Numbered from the stretch's first letter, positions 20,264-31,340 are shown. The stretch: 64,000 nt of DNA from Prochlorococcus sp. AG-402-L18 (GCA_003216725.1 QCIL01000001.1:102812-166811), one strand, 5' to 3'. Program-made: numbers and translations. The notes: generated from the letters alone by a model not told the origin.

Positions 20264-20978
20264 GGTGGCTACTTTAATAGCAGCAGCAGGAAAAGGATCT
20301 AGAGCGAATCTTCCATATCCCAAAACTCTTTTTAGAATAAATGGTAAAGAAATATTATTAAGAATTCTTGATCTAACAAAAGAATATGATCCAAAACCAA
20401 CAATAGTAGTTAGCCCCAATGGGAAAAAAGATATAAATAATTTTTTATTAAATAATTCAAGAGAATCAAACATAGTTATCCAAGAAAAGCCAAGAGGAAT
20501 GGGTGATGCTGTACTTAAATTTGAGAATTCACCTTCCTTTAAAATGTGTGAGAATATTTTATTGATCTGGGGCGATGTACCCTTTATAAAAAAAATAACC
20601 ATTCAAAAAATGGTTGATAGACATTTAAAAAAAAATAATATTTTTACTTTCGTTACTTCCGAAACAGAAACAGCTTACACAAGAGTAAATCGAGATAAAA
20701 AAGGTAATATTATAAAAATCATAGAAACAAGAGAAGAGAACCTACCTATTGAAAAAGGTGAAAGAGATATAGGTCTTTTTATTTTTAAAAAGAAAGAAGT
20801 TTTTGATTTATTAAAAAAAGAATTACCTAAAAAATATAGCCAAAAAACAAATGAGCATGGATTCTTATATGTAGTTTCCTATCTCGTTAAAAATGGTCAT
20901 AAAGTTGAAGGCCTAAAAATAGCAAAAGATGAAGAATTAATTTCGCTAAATAAAATATCTGACCTAAGGAAAATATGA
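20247..20978 (+). CDS. Nucleotidyltransferase (GlmU N-terminal/NTP_transferase-like), no hexapeptide acyltransferase domain
   Basis: ATLIAAAGKGSRANLPYPKTLFRING signature; EKPRGMGDAVLKF; WGDVPFI; only about 243 aa. Confidence 0.82.
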   Translation: MISKIKVATLIAAAGKGSRANLPYPKTLFRINGKEILLRILDLTKEYDPKPTIVVSPNGKKDINNFLLNNSRESNIVIQEKPRGMGDAVLKFENSPSFKMCENILLIWGDVPFIKKITIQKMVDRHLKKNNIFTFVTSETETAYTRVNRDKKGNIIKIIETREENLPIEKGERDIGLFIFKKKEVFDLLKKELPKKYSQKTNEHGFLYVVSYLVKNGHKVEGLKIAKDEELISLNKISDLRKI

Positions 20979-21049
20979 AGGGAAATATCTAAGAATAATT
21001 TTTTTAACCAAAAAATATAAACTATCAATTGCAGAAAATTAATCTAATC

Positions 21050-21745
21050 CTAATTATTCAAATTTTTTTTTTTCATAATATCCATTCGTCTTTTAATTGT
21101 CCTTTCAATCATTTTTTTTTCTCTCCATAAATCAATTTCTTTATGATTACCACTTATTAAAACATCAGGCACTTTCATATTTCTGAAATTAAAGGGCCTT
21201 GTATATTGTGGATATTCTAGGAGTCCTGAATTATGGCTTTCATTAGATAAAGAATCTGGATCACCAATAGTACCAGGAATTAATCTTGATAATCCATTTA
21301 TAATTGTAATAGCAGGGATTTCGCCACCAGTTAAAATAAAATCTCCAATTGAAATCTCTTCATCTGCCAAAAATCTAACTCTTTCGTCGAAACCTTCGTA
21401 TTGACCACATATAATTATTAGTTGTTCTAGTGAAGACCATCTCAAAAAATCATTTTGCTTTAATACTTTTCCTTGGGGGGTCATTAATAATGTTTTACTT
21501 CTAGAAAGTTTCTTTATTGAATCATGGGCAGAATATATAGGTTCTGGTTTTAAAACCATTCCTGGACCTCCTCCGTAAGGCTTATCATCAACCTGTCGAT
21601 AAGATCCTTCACCATATTCCCTAAGATCATGCAACTTAATATCAATTACATTTTTATCTAGAGCTCTCTTTATAACTCCTAAGTTATTTACTAAATCAAA
21701 GGCTTTAGGGAATAGAGTAATTATGTCAAAATTTATCTTACTCAT
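21050..21745 (-). CDS. trmD: tRNA (guanine37-N1)-methyltransferase
   Basis: [52 protein letters not shown] motifs. Confidence 0.97.
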   Translation of the reverse strand: MSKINFDIITLFPKAFDLVNNLGVIKRALDKNVIDIKLHDLREYGEGSYRQVDDKPYGGGPGMVLKPEPIYSAHDSIKKLSRSKTLLMTPQGKVLKQNDFLRWSSLEQLIIICGQYEGFDERVRFLADEEISIGDFILTGGEIPAITIINGLSRLIPGTIGDPDSLSNESHNSGLLEYPQYTRPFNFRNMKVPDVLISGNHKEIDLWREKKMIERTIKRRMDIMKKKNLNN

Positions 21746-22657
21746 TTAAAACTCTTCCTCATAGCCAAACTCAACTAATTTAGACTCTTTTTTTCTCCAA
21801 TTTGGTACGACTTTTACGAACAATTCAAGATGAATAGGACCATCGATTAAATTCTTCATATTAGATCTAGCTGACTTACCTATATTTTTCAACATTGAAC
21901 CTTTTTTGCCAATAATTATTCCTTTTTGGCTCATTCTCTCTACGATAATGGTAGCTAGAATTGCCGTGAATTCTTTACCATTATTCCTTTTAATTTCTTT
22001 AATCTTTTCTATATTTACAGCAACACTATGAGGTACTTCCTCACGAGTATTTTTTAAAACTTGTTCCCTAACTAAATCAGATAATAGAGTGTTTATTGGT
22101 TGATCGCAAATTATATCCTCTTCATAAAGCATTGGTCCTCTCGGTAAAAACTCAAAAACGGTTTCAATAAGTTTTAAACACCCATCACCGTTAATTGCAC
22201 TAACTAAAAGAAAATCTTTATTTTTTCCAAATATCTCTTCATATTGATTTAAACGCAAATTTTTCATTTCTTTTCTAACTAAATCCCATTTGTTTAATAC
22301 AACTAGATAATCCTTTTCATTAGCTAATAAAAAATCTTTAATATATTTATCTCCTCTACCAGGGATTTCATTAGAATCTAGAATTAGCAAGACTATATCA
22401 ACACCATGAATAGATGATTTAGCATTATGAACTAACCTTTCACCTAATAAATGATGAGGTTTATGTACACCAGGTGTGTCAACAAAAATTATCTGCCCTT
22501 TTTTTGTAGATAGTATTCCTTTTAATTTATTTCTAGTAGTTTGAGCTACTGGGGAAGTTATAGTAATTTTTTCACCAATTAATTTATTTAGTAAAGTAGA
22601 TTTACCTACATTTGGTCTTCCTAATAAAGTTACAAAACCAGATTTATAATTGTCCAA
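21746..22657 (-). CDS. era: GTPase Era (probable TTG start at 22657; ORF is open to 22741)
   Basis: GRPNVGKSTLLNKLIG, DTPGVHKPHHLLGE, NKWDLV and KH domain (IIIGKKGSMLKNIGKSAR). TTG GAC AAT TAT AAA immediately precedes the conserved SGFVTLLGRPNVGKS. Confidence 0.92.
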   Translation of the reverse strand: MDNYKSGFVTLLGRPNVGKSTLLNKLIGEKITITSPVAQTTRNKLKGILSTKKGQIIFVDTPGVHKPHHLLGERLVHNAKSSIHGVDIVLLILDSNEIPGRGDKYIKDFLLANEKDYLVVLNKWDLVRKEMKNLRLNQYEEIFGKNKDFLLVSAINGDGCLKLIETVFEFLPRGPMLYEEDIICDQPINTLLSDLVREQVLKNTREEVPHSVAVNIEKIKEIKRNNGKEFTAILATIIVERMSQKGIIIGKKGSMLKNIGKSARSNMKNLIDGPIHLELFVKVVPNWRKKESKLVEFGYEEEF

Positions 22658-22696
22658 AATGCTATTAAAGTATCCATAATAAAATTTTGATAAAAA

Positions 22697-23224
22697 ATGA
22701 ACAAAAAAGCCATAAACTTTAAAAAAATAACTTTCTCTCAAGCAATTAATATTTCAGCTAAGTGGTGTAATGAGTGGGGGGAGGATCTTTTAAGCGAGGA
22801 AGTTTTAGCGGATAGGATATCAGAACTAATTAAAACTAAAAATGGATTAAGAGGTTTCTTTGCATATGCATTATCCGACCAGAATTGTTTTTTATTAGAT
22901 AAACTTCCATCCTCGATAGTCTTTATGTTTATAGAATATGGGAAAGATGTTGTTGAAATTATAGTCAAAAATCTTATAATGAGTTCTGCACAAATAATTT
23001 TCCATGAGCGCTCACATAATCATGAATACAAATTAAGTTCTGAAAATATTTCAGAAAGATGTAAAAATATACTGCGTGTTTTAGATACAAAATTAGTAAC
23101 GGAAAATATTAATAATATAATTAGAAATTTAGACAACTTAGGAAATAGCTTTGATAATTCAATGAAATATGATAGTAAGCAAAAAGAATTTATTAAACAG
23201 CAAATTTTTGATATCGCCAATTAA
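22697..23224 (+). CDS. Conserved hypothetical protein
   Basis: 175-aa ORF divergent from era; no recognised domain. Confidence 0.65.
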   Translation: MNKKAINFKKITFSQAINISAKWCNEWGEDLLSEEVLADRISELIKTKNGLRGFFAYALSDQNCFLLDKLPSSIVFMFIEYGKDVVEIIVKNLIMSSAQIIFHERSHNHEYKLSSENISERCKNILRVLDTKLVTENINNIIRNLDNLGNSFDNSMKYDSKQKEFIKQQIFDIAN

Positions 23225-23231
23225 GAGAATT

Positions 23232-23969
23232 TTAGTCTCTTCTTCCTCCGCCCTGAAGAGCAATCATTAATCTAAGAATAAATACAAAAAGATTAATATA
23301 TGTTAAATACATTCCTAAAGCACCTGCTAGGTATTGCTCATCGTTATATCTTCTTGGCATAGTATAGAAATCTACAAAAGACATTGCTACAAATAAAACT
23401 GTCCCAAAGCCTGCGATTATTAATTCAAGACCTGATCCACCAAAGACTCCTGGAGCAAAGAAACCTCCTATTAACTGTACAAACATTGCAATCAACAAAC
23501 CAATTAAGCCTAGGCCGACTACTCCACTTAGTGCCTGACCAACACTATCACTCATTCTTTGACCAGTGTAAGAGGCAATTACAAAAGTAATACCTGTAGC
23601 AAGTGCAGCTGTCCCTACAGATCCAATGCCGATAGTACCAATAGCAAGAGCTACTATTCCACTTAGAGTAAATCCAGTTAACAAACTAAATCCAGTAAGT
23701 AACGGTAAGGCTTTAGCATTATTTGCATTATTTGCGGCACTTGTTGCTATGAAAAATAAAACTAATTCAGCTATCAATGCAACAATAGATAAAGGTTGAA
23801 AAAGTGATGGGTTCGTAGCTATTAGTGAAACTCCTGCTAACACTCCCAAAGAAGTTAAAACCATGCCCCCTCCAACATATGGGAGAGCTTTTTGAACTAC
23901 ATTTGGGCCAATTATTGAACTTGTTTGAGCTTCACGTATAGCTTGATTAAAATTACTACTTGCAGGCAT
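23232..23969 (-). CDS. Bax inhibitor-1/YccA family membrane protein
   Basis: Seven hydrophobic segments; GTVLFVAMSFVDFYTMPRRYNDEQYLAGALGMYLTYINLFVFILRLM is typical of BI-1 C-termini. Confidence 0.87.
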   Translation of the reverse strand: MPASSNFNQAIREAQTSSIIGPNVVQKALPYVGGGMVLTSLGVLAGVSLIATNPSLFQPLSIVALIAELVLFFIATSAANNANNAKALPLLTGFSLLTGFTLSGIVALAIGTIGIGSVGTAALATGITFVIASYTGQRMSDSVGQALSGVVGLGLIGLLIAMFVQLIGGFFAPGVFGGSGLELIIAGFGTVLFVAMSFVDFYTMPRRYNDEQYLAGALGMYLTYINLFVFILRLMIALQGGGRRD

Positions 23970-24038
23970 CTTGTTTTATTTAACTAATAATATTCTACCA
24001 AATTTTTTAAAATTCAGTGTACGGATCTCAACAGATTT

Positions 24039-24995
24039 TTAATTGTAAGCTTCAATAATCCTTTGCACTAATGGATGACGTACTACATCCTCAACATTTA
24101 AATAACAAAACTTTATTTCTTTGATATGCTCAAAGATTTTTGGTGCTTCGACAAGACCGCTTAATTTTTCATTTTTTAAATCAATCTGAGTAATATCACC
24201 ATTAACGACCATTTTTGATCTTTCGCCTAATCGAGTTAAAAACATCCTCATCTGAGAAGTAGTAGTATTTTGAGCTTCATCTAAGATAATAAATGACTTA
24301 TCTAAGGTTCTTCCTCTCATGTAGGCTAAAGGAGCAATTTCAATGACACCTTTTTCAAGTAATGAATTAGTTTTTTCAAAACCAAAAATACTATTCAAGG
24401 AATCTAAAAGAGGTCTTAAGTATGGATCAACTTTTTGTTGTAAATCTCCAGGCAAAAATCCTAAGTTTTCGCCTGCTTCTACTACCGGTCTTGTTAAAAC
24501 AATTTTTTCAATTTTTTTCTCATTTAATAATTTAGCCGCACAAATAGTTGCTAAGAATGTTTTACCAGTTCCTGCTGGGCCTATTCCAAAGGTTAAATCA
24601 TAATTCTCAATTGATTCAACATATTCTTTTTGACGTATCGTTCTAGGTCTTAAATATCTACCCTCTTTAGACCGAGCTAGCACTTTCTTGCCAAGTTCAG
24701 CATGAGATGAAGATTCGCCCATGTTCAATGAACTTAGTGCTGCTTTTAGATCAACCTCTGGCACTTCTAAACCTTGTTCCCAAATTGGTCTCGTTAATTC
24801 TACTAATGCTGAAGCTCTTTCAAGCTTTGGGATAACTCCATTCATTTCAAGTTGGAGACCCCTAATAGTTAATGAGACCCCTGTAAGTGATTCAAATTTT
24901 TTTAAAAAAGAATTTCCAGGACCAGAGAGCGCCGTTGCGGCATCCGAACTTGGCAAATCGATTTTGAAGTGACCAGTTTTGGAAACTTCTTTCAT
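24039..24995 (-). CDS. phoH: PhoH-like ATPase
   Basis: GIGPAGTGKTFLA Walker A; LTRPVVEAGENLGFLPGDLQQKVDPYLRPLLD; FIILDEAQNTTTSQMRMFLTRLG. Confidence 0.95.
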   Translation of the reverse strand: MKEVSKTGHFKIDLPSSDAATALSGPGNSFLKKFESLTGVSLTIRGLQLEMNGVIPKLERASALVELTRPIWEQGLEVPEVDLKAALSSLNMGESSSHAELGKKVLARSKEGRYLRPRTIRQKEYVESIENYDLTFGIGPAGTGKTFLATICAAKLLNEKKIEKIVLTRPVVEAGENLGFLPGDLQQKVDPYLRPLLDSLNSIFGFEKTNSLLEKGVIEIAPLAYMRGRTLDKSFIILDEAQNTTTSQMRMFLTRLGERSKMVVNGDITQIDLKNEKLSGLVEAPKIFEHIKEIKFCYLNVEDVVRHPLVQRIIEAYN

Positions 24996-25037
24996 CTATT
25001 TCGTTGATTTATAAAAAACTTTAACAATTTATTAGCT

Positions 25038-25397
25038 TTAAGCTTCTTCACTTTTACTTTCTTTTTCTTTAATAGTACTTTCAGCTTCTTCACTTTTAGC
25101 TTTTGCAATTTTTTCTTTTTCCAAATTAGCCTTAGCTATATTTACTGAATTCCTCACTTTCTTCTCTATTAGGCCGCCTTTCTCTAATAGAGTTCTAACC
25201 ACATCAGTTGGTTGTGCTCCTTGTGTAAGTCTTTTTCTTAAAGCTTCTGTATCTAGCCTAGTTTCTTTGGTTCTAGGATTATAAAAACCTAATTCTTCAA
25301 GAGGTCTTCCATCTCTTCTGGAAGTACTATTGCATGCAACTATTCTGTAACTTGCTTCTTTTTTCTTTCCAAAGCGCTTAAGGCGCAATTTAATCAT
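25038..25397 (-). CDS. rpsP: 30S ribosomal protein S16 (probable start at 25397; ORF open to 25430)
   Basis: [45 protein letters not shown]. Confidence 0.96.
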   Translation of the reverse strand: MIKLRLKRFGKKKEASYRIVACNSTSRRDGRPLEELGFYNPRTKETRLDTEALRKRLTQGAQPTDVVRTLLEKGGLIEKKVRNSVNIAKANLEKEKIAKAKSEEAESTIKEKESKSEEA

Positions 25398-25451
25398 TTT
25401 TAATAATAAGAATTTACCTAATAATATCACTATAAGGTTGCTATTTAAAAA

Positions 25452-26912
25452 CTATAAATCCGCAAAGCCTTTTTTCTTTTTATTTATTTTTTGTTTTTTA
25501 AATGATTTATTAATATTACCTCCACCCATTCCTGGCATTCCCATGCCGCCCATTCCTGGCATTCCCATTCCACCCATTCCTGGCATTCCCATTCCTCCCA
25601 TGCCTGGCATTCCTCCATTAGACATTTGTTTCATGAAACCTCTCATTCTTTGAAAATCAGCAAGAACTTTATCAACATCTTTTGCTTCGTAACCACTCCC
25701 TTGAGCAATCCTTTGCCTTCTAGAGGGTTGGGCGGCTAATATCTCAGGTTTTTGTTTTTCTTCTAAAGTCATTGAAGAAATCATTGACTCAATTTTTTTA
25801 AGTTGATCTTCTCCATTTTTTATCATTCCATCATCTATTTTATTCATACCAGGAATTAATTTTATTAATCCCCCAAGAGAACCCATTCTCTTTATCAATC
25901 TCATTTGCTTAACAAAATCATTAAAGTCAAAAGTCGCATCTTGAAGTTTCTTTTGCATTATTTCTGCATCAGCTAATTCCACCTCCTTTTGCGCTTTTTC
26001 AACAAGGGTTAAAACATCTCCCATCCCAAGAATTCTGCTTGCCATTCTCTCTGGATGAAATGGCTGTAATGCTTCAATTTTTTCACCAGTTCCAATAAAT
26101 TTTATTGGTTTCCCACTTATTTTTCTTATAGAAAGTGCAGCTCCTCCTCTAGAATCTCCATCCATTTTGGTTAAAATAGCTCCAGTTATACCGACCTTTT
26201 CATGAAATGATTTAGTTAAATCAGCAGCTTCTTGTCCAATCATAGAATCTACAACTAATAAAACTTCGTCAGGCCTAGTGACTTCTTTTATTCGCACCAT
26301 TTCATTCATCATGGAATCGTCTATTTGCAATCTCCCTGCTGTATCAATAATTAAAGAATCTACATTATTTTCATGAGCATAATCTAGTGCATCTTTTGCT
26401 ATCTCCTCTGGTTTACTATTACTTTTTTTAGATGAGAAAACTTCTAAGTCATACTGACTCCCAATGGTTTTAAGTTGTTCAACGGCGGCAGGTCTGTATA
26501 TGTCAGCCGCTACTAATAAAACCTTTTTTTCTTTTTCTTTTAAATAAAGACCTAATTTACCAGTCGCAGTTGTTTTCCCTGCTCCTTGCAATCCTGCCAT
26601 TAGTATAGTTTCAATCCCATCTTCCTTATCAATTAATGGAATATTCTCAATTCCCATTATGTTGATCAATTCTTTATTTACAACTTCTATAAATTTCTGA
26701 CCAGGATTTACACCTCTTACTACTTCTTCACCGATAGCTTTATTTTTAACATCAGAAATAAAATCTTTGACAACAGATAAACTAACATCTGCATCTAGTA
26801 ATGCCTTTTTTACTTCTTTTAAAGCATCATTAATGTTATTCTCACTAATTTTTGCATCACCTCTTAAGCCCTTAACTGCGTCTTCAAAGCGTGAAGAGAG
26901 TTCATCAAACAT
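25452..26912 (-). CDS. ffh: Signal recognition particle protein Ffh
   Basis: [61 protein letters not shown]; Met/Gly-rich C-terminus. Confidence 0.97.
   Translation of the reverse strand: MFDELSSRFEDAVKGLRGDAKISENNINDALKEVKKALLDADVSLSVVKDFISDVKNKAIGEEVVRGVNPGQKFIEVVNKELINIMGIENIPLIDKEDGIETILMAGLQGAGKTTATGKLGLYLKEKEKKVLLVAADIYRPAAVEQLKTIGSQYDLEVFSSKKSNSKPEEIAKDALDYAHENNVDSLIIDTAGRLQIDDSMMNEMVRIKEVTRPDEVLLVVDSMIGQEAADLTKSFHEKVGITGAILTKMDGDSRGGAALSIRKISGKPIKFIGTGEKIEALQPFHPERMASRILGMGDVLTLVEKAQKEVELADAEIMQKKLQDATFDFNDFVKQMRLIKRMGSLGGLIKLIPGMNKIDDGMIKNGEDQLKKIESMISSMTLEEKQKPEILAAQPSRRQRIAQGSGYEAKDVDKVLADFQRMRGFMKQMSNGGMPGMGGMGMPGMGGMGMPGMGGMGMPGMGGGNINKSFKKQKINKKKKGFADL
25525..25617. repeat. 24-bp tandem repeat (about 4 units) in the 3' end of ffh encoding GMPGMGGM
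   Basis: cccattcctggcattcccat(g/t)cc(g/a/t) repeated at 25525, 25549, 25573 and 25597 (last unit shorter/divergent). Confidence 0.9.
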
Positions 26913-26962
26913 TTATTCAAAGCTATTTTCTTAGATATTATAGATGATACAGAAATATATAC

Positions 26963-29071
26963 CTATATGCCGCTTACAAAATCGGCCAATTTCCATGATT
27001 TATCTGAAAAACCAAGTATGTATTTAACTTTAAGAGGATTAAAAGATGTCTCATTAATTAATTCTCCGGAATTTTTTATTATTTTTTCAGAATAATTCAA
27101 TTCAGCGACAACAACAATCCTTGAGGAACTTTGAGAAACTAAATCTAGTTTATTGATCTTTGTCCTAATTTCTTTGTAAATACCTTTTTTTATATCATCT
27201 TGTCTTGTCTCAATTGTTCGTTTTATCAAGCCAGATTTAGCAATCTTAGAGAGATTTATTTCACTTTTCCCAGACAAATAACTGCTTTTAAGAAAAAGCC
27301 AAGAATTAATTAAATTTTTTATTTGGTCAATAGATGGGGAAGCAAGTGAAAGCTCTTCAATGTTTGGGTTAAAGTTTTTAAATTGTTCTGATGAGCTTTT
27401 CTTTAACTCTTTAGAAGATATTTTTATTTCGGCATCAGAACGTTCTTCCATAGGTATATCTTTAACTTCATTTTGAACGATCAATGATTTTTCGATTTTA
27501 TTAACGTCTTGATTTGATTTTTTGAAATTATTTCTTAAAAATCCCATCCCTATGCCAAGAGAAAAAAGGATCAAAAAAGCGTATAAATAAATTATATAAG
27601 GAGATTTTTCAAATATTTTCTTATTTTCCAAAAATTCTCCAAAAACAAATTTTATTTCGGCAAATTTTTCTAGAGCAAATTTATAAAATTCTAGTGATTT
27701 ATTTTTAATACTATCATCACCATAAATCTTTTCTGGATAAGAACTTTCTTCATCTACTCTTACACCACCTGGCAAAGGTAATCTTCCGTCTTCAAAGCTT
27801 TCATTAACGATATCAGACTCATCATTTGATATACCTGTAACTTCTTTATCATCCTCTTTAAATTGACTTTGAAATTTAGATCTAATTATAGATCTATTTG
27901 ATTTTTTCTCCAATTTTTCAATAAATTCTTGAATCTCTCTATCGTCAAACCAAGAATCTAAATCAACTTCATTTAAATCAATATCTCTGTAACCTACCAA
28001 TACATCATTTTCCAACCAATTTTTGCAAAAAATGCATATTGCTTCAAGTTTTTCTCCAGGATAATTAATCAACCAATCTCTTAATTTTTCATCAGAACAG
28101 CTTAAAAACCTTGCAGAGGCTTGATCAGTATCTGCTAAAAGCAAATCAATACAACCGACTAAAGGCATTGAATCAAGACCTGATAAATTAAGTTTTTTTA
28201 ATATTTTCCTTGCTTCAAATAACCTTTCTGGTTTTCTTCTTGCAAAACCAATTGCTGTTAATGATATAAATGCTAAAAATCCTGCTTCAATTGAACCTCT
28301 TTTTTGCAATTCTAAAAACAAATCTATTTGCTCCTGAACTGTTAAAAAAGATCTTATTTGTTGAAAAAAGGATTCAAATTCTTTTTGATTTAGGTAATTA
28401 CTAAATTCAGATTTATTTTTGCCTTCCAAACCACCCCTTTTAATAATTAAATTTTCCAACATATTTAATCCCTTTTTATGAGATTCATAATCACTTAAAT
28501 CTCTACTCAATAAATCGAGAATCCTAAATGGGAGTAGGGCAGCAAAGTCTTCTTCTAGAACTTTTCTTAATTCAACAAGTTTTCCCATTCTCTGCAGAAT
28601 CTGAATACCTTCCTGTAAAAAGTCAGCTGCATTTGAATAACATCTATTGTCTTGTTCTTGAATTGCGGCATCTCTAGCTGTTAAAGCAGCCAACAAAGTC
28701 AGATCAGCCTCTCTAGAGCTACCTAATGCTGGTGTTTGAGGGGGCTGCAATGCTTTCTTAGTGATTTTAAAAGCCTCTTTGGGCGATCCGGATTCCCAAA
28801 GTAAAATCAATCCTGCAACTTCTCTATTTGAAGATATTTCTAAGCCCGAAGCTCCATTCAACAACAAATTTTCATAATGTCTCCGACTTTCAGGATCTGT
28901 AAGCAAATCTGCAGTATGCCGAAGCAACTCTGATCTTTGAGTCAATACCTCGTAAGTAAATCCTTCATCGGGTGTTTTGTCCAAACGTAATTGGAAAGCC
29001 CTCAAAATTTCCTCAGATGAGGCTGAAGGATTAACACCTATTAAACGAAAATGATCTAATGGAAGTTCCAA
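26963..29071 (-). CDS. ftn2: Cell division protein Ftn2/ZipN (ARC6 homologue; J-domain-like N-terminus, TM, IMS/DUF4101-like C-terminus)
   Basis: MELPLDHFRLIGVNPSASSEEILRAFQLRLDKTPDEGFTYEVLTQRSELLRHTADLLTDPESRRHYE J-like domain; single TM (YIIYLYAFLILFSLGIGMGFL); C-terminal IMS-like domain. Confidence 0.9.
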   Translation of the reverse strand: MELPLDHFRLIGVNPSASSEEILRAFQLRLDKTPDEGFTYEVLTQRSELLRHTADLLTDPESRRHYENLLLNGASGLEISSNREVAGLILLWESGSPKEAFKITKKALQPPQTPALGSSREADLTLLAALTARDAAIQEQDNRCYSNAADFLQEGIQILQRMGKLVELRKVLEEDFAALLPFRILDLLSRDLSDYESHKKGLNMLENLIIKRGGLEGKNKSEFSNYLNQKEFESFFQQIRSFLTVQEQIDLFLELQKRGSIEAGFLAFISLTAIGFARRKPERLFEARKILKKLNLSGLDSMPLVGCIDLLLADTDQASARFLSCSDEKLRDWLINYPGEKLEAICIFCKNWLENDVLVGYRDIDLNEVDLDSWFDDREIQEFIEKLEKKSNRSIIRSKFQSQFKEDDKEVTGISNDESDIVNESFEDGRLPLPGGVRVDEESSYPEKIYGDDSIKNKSLEFYKFALEKFAEIKFVFGEFLENKKIFEKSPYIIYLYAFLILFSLGIGMGFLRNNFKKSNQDVNKIEKSLIVQNEVKDIPMEERSDAEIKISSKELKKSSSEQFKNFNPNIEELSLASPSIDQIKNLINSWLFLKSSYLSGKSEINLSKIAKSGLIKRTIETRQDDIKKGIYKEIRTKINKLDLVSQSSSRIVVVAELNYSEKIIKNSGELINETSFNPLKVKYILGFSDKSWKLADFVSGI

Positions 29072-29219
29072 GCAAATATCCTATTGAAAATCCTTAGACA
29101 AATATTATCAATTTATAATTTTTTTTCATAAGGTCTTACAGAGTTATTAAAAAAAGTCATGAAAATTGGCCATTGCAGCTTAGAATGTTAACAAATCAAA
29201 ACTTCATTAAGGTATTTCC

Positions 29220-30257
29220 TTGGAAACACACGTTGAGAGAATTTCAAATCTTCAAGACTTAAAAAGAGCAGAGTTAGATCGTGAAACAGGATTATTTCTC
29301 TATGAGGATATGACTCTTGGTCGAAGGTTCGAAGACAAATGCGCTGAGATGTACTACAGAGGTAAAATGTTTGGATTCGTGCATCTTTACAATGGCCAAG
29401 AAGCAATAAGCACAGGCGTAATTGGTGCAATGAAGAAAAAACACGATTGGTTTTGTAGTACCTACCGAGATCATGTTCATGCTCTTAGTGCAGGTGTTCC
29501 ATCTTTCGAAGTAATGAGTGAATTATTTGGCAAAGCGACAGGCTGCAGTAAAGGACGTGGAGGATCAATGCATTTGTTTTCTCGAGAACATCATTTACTA
29601 GGGGGCTATGCTTTTATTGGAGAGGGCATTCCAGTTGCTTTAGGAGCTGCGTACTCTAGTAAATATAAAAAAGATGTAGTAGGCGATCAGAGTAGTGATG
29701 CAGTTACAGCAGCTTTTTTTGGTGATGGAACTTGTAATAATGGACAATTCTTTGAATGTTTGAACATGGCGCAGTTATGGAAACTACCAATAATTTTTGT
29801 AGTTGAAAATAATAAATGGGCCATTGGAATGGCTCATGATAGAGCCACAAGTAATCCAGAGATATGGAGAAAAGCCTCAGCTTTCGGTATGCATGGCGAA
29901 GAAGTTGATGGTATGGATGTTTTAGCTGTAAGAGGAGCCGCGCAAAGAGCCATCGAAAGGGCAAGATCAGGAGACGGGCCAACTTTGTTGGAATGCTTAA
30001 CTTATAGATTTAGAGGACATTCATTAGCTGACCCAGATGAATTAAGAGCTGAAAAAGAAAAAGAATTTTGGGCCAAAAGAGATCCTATTAAGAAATTAGC
30101 TAAAGAGTTAATAGAGGGAAATTTTGCGAAAGAAGAAGAGTTAAAAAGTATCGAAAAAAAGATAGATTTAGAAATTGATGAGTCGGTTAAAAATGCACTA
30201 AATGCCCCAGAACCACCATCTGAAGAACTAACGAAATATATTTGGGCTGAGGATTAA
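29220..30257 (+). CDS. pdhA: Pyruvate dehydrogenase E1 component alpha subunit (TTG start)
   Basis: TPP motif [62 protein letters not shown]. Confidence 0.95.
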   Translation: METHVERISNLQDLKRAELDRETGLFLYEDMTLGRRFEDKCAEMYYRGKMFGFVHLYNGQEAISTGVIGAMKKKHDWFCSTYRDHVHALSAGVPSFEVMSELFGKATGCSKGRGGSMHLFSREHHLLGGYAFIGEGIPVALGAAYSSKYKKDVVGDQSSDAVTAAFFGDGTCNNGQFFECLNMAQLWKLPIIFVVENNKWAIGMAHDRATSNPEIWRKASAFGMHGEEVDGMDVLAVRGAAQRAIERARSGDGPTLLECLTYRFRGHSLADPDELRAEKEKEFWAKRDPIKKLAKELIEGNFAKEEELKSIEKKIDLEIDESVKNALNAPEPPSEELTKYIWAED

Positions 30258-30258
30258 A

Positions 30259-31200
30259 TCAAATCCCACTGGGAAGTTTTCTAGTTAAATTTCTCAATTT
30301 TCTCAGAGCTTTTAGCTCAACTTGTCTAACTCTTTCTCTTGAGACCTCCAATAATCTTCCTATTTCAGCTAAAGTATGTCTCTCATTTCCATCTAACCCA
30401 AATCTTAACTTAAGAACATGTTGTTCTTGCTCGCTTAGATGGCTTAACCATTTCCCAAGTTGCTCTTGATGCATTTTCTGCTCAACTTGATCTAAAGGTT
30501 CTTCATTATTACTATCTGCAATAAGATCACCAAGGAAACTCCTTCCATCATCACCATTAACAGGTGCATCTAAACTACTTGTAGATAATGCCTGTCTTAA
30601 AACTGAATCAAGTTCTTCTACATCAATTTCCATTGCTTCGGCAATTTCAATTCTACTTGGCATTGCTCCTAATTTATGGGCCAAATCTCTACTAACTTTC
30701 CTAATAGTTGCAAGTCTTTCACTCAAGTGAACAGGTAGCCGAATGGTTCTCGATTGGCATGCAATAGCTCTAGTCATACTTTGGCGAATCCACCAAAAAG
30801 CGTATGTAGAAAATTTGTATCCTCTTGTTGGATCAAATTTTTCAACTGCTCTTTCTAAACCTAAAGACCCTTCTTGCACTAAATCTAAAAGCTCTAGACC
30901 TTTACCTTGGTATTTCTTTGCAACACTAACAACTAATCTTAAGTTAGCTTTCATCATTCTCTCTTTCGCTCTTCTCCCAATTTTGATTTTTCTTTTTTCT
31001 TGGGAAGTAAATTCCTTATTTTTTTCAGTTAATTGACCATCTTCTGTAAGAATCATCATTTTCTGAACTTGGTTGCCCAATTCAATCTCTTCAGCTGGAG
31101 TCAACAAAGGGACTCTACCAATGTTTGATAAATACCAACTAATTGGGTCATTCCCTCTTCTTTTTTGTGGTTCAGCTTGTGCTGGAACAGATGAAACCAT
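30259..31200 (-). CDS. RpoD-like group 2 sigma-70 factor
   Basis: [21 protein letters not shown]; region 2 [42 protein letters not shown]; region 4 [29 protein letters not shown]. Confidence 0.95.
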   Translation of the reverse strand: MVSSVPAQAEPQKRRGNDPISWYLSNIGRVPLLTPAEEIELGNQVQKMMILTEDGQLTEKNKEFTSQEKRKIKIGRRAKERMMKANLRLVVSVAKKYQGKGLELLDLVQEGSLGLERAVEKFDPTRGYKFSTYAFWWIRQSMTRAIACQSRTIRLPVHLSERLATIRKVSRDLAHKLGAMPSRIEIAEAMEIDVEELDSVLRQALSTSSLDAPVNGDDGRSFLGDLIADSNNEEPLDQVEQKMHQEQLGKWLSHLSEQEQHVLKLRFGLDGNERHTLAEIGRLLEVSRERVRQVELKALRKLRNLTRKLPSGI

Positions 31201-31340
31201 ATTTGAGACCTTATTTGGTATTAAAACTTTCCTACACTTTTTCTAAAATGCCTAATTATTTAATGCGGGCTTCAGATTTCAGGTAACATTTGTATACTTA
31301 TGTGTTTAAAACTTAAAAAAACAGTCATTTATTGTTTCTT

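Noticed and set aside
20234-20602. 122-aa minus-strand ORF
   Set aside because: Antisense to the nucleotidyltransferase whose AAAGKGSR signature is clear.
25438-25653. 71-aa ORF with [17 protein letters not shown] repeats
   Set aside because: Antisense translation of the ffh GMPGMGGM repeat, not a real proline-rich protein.
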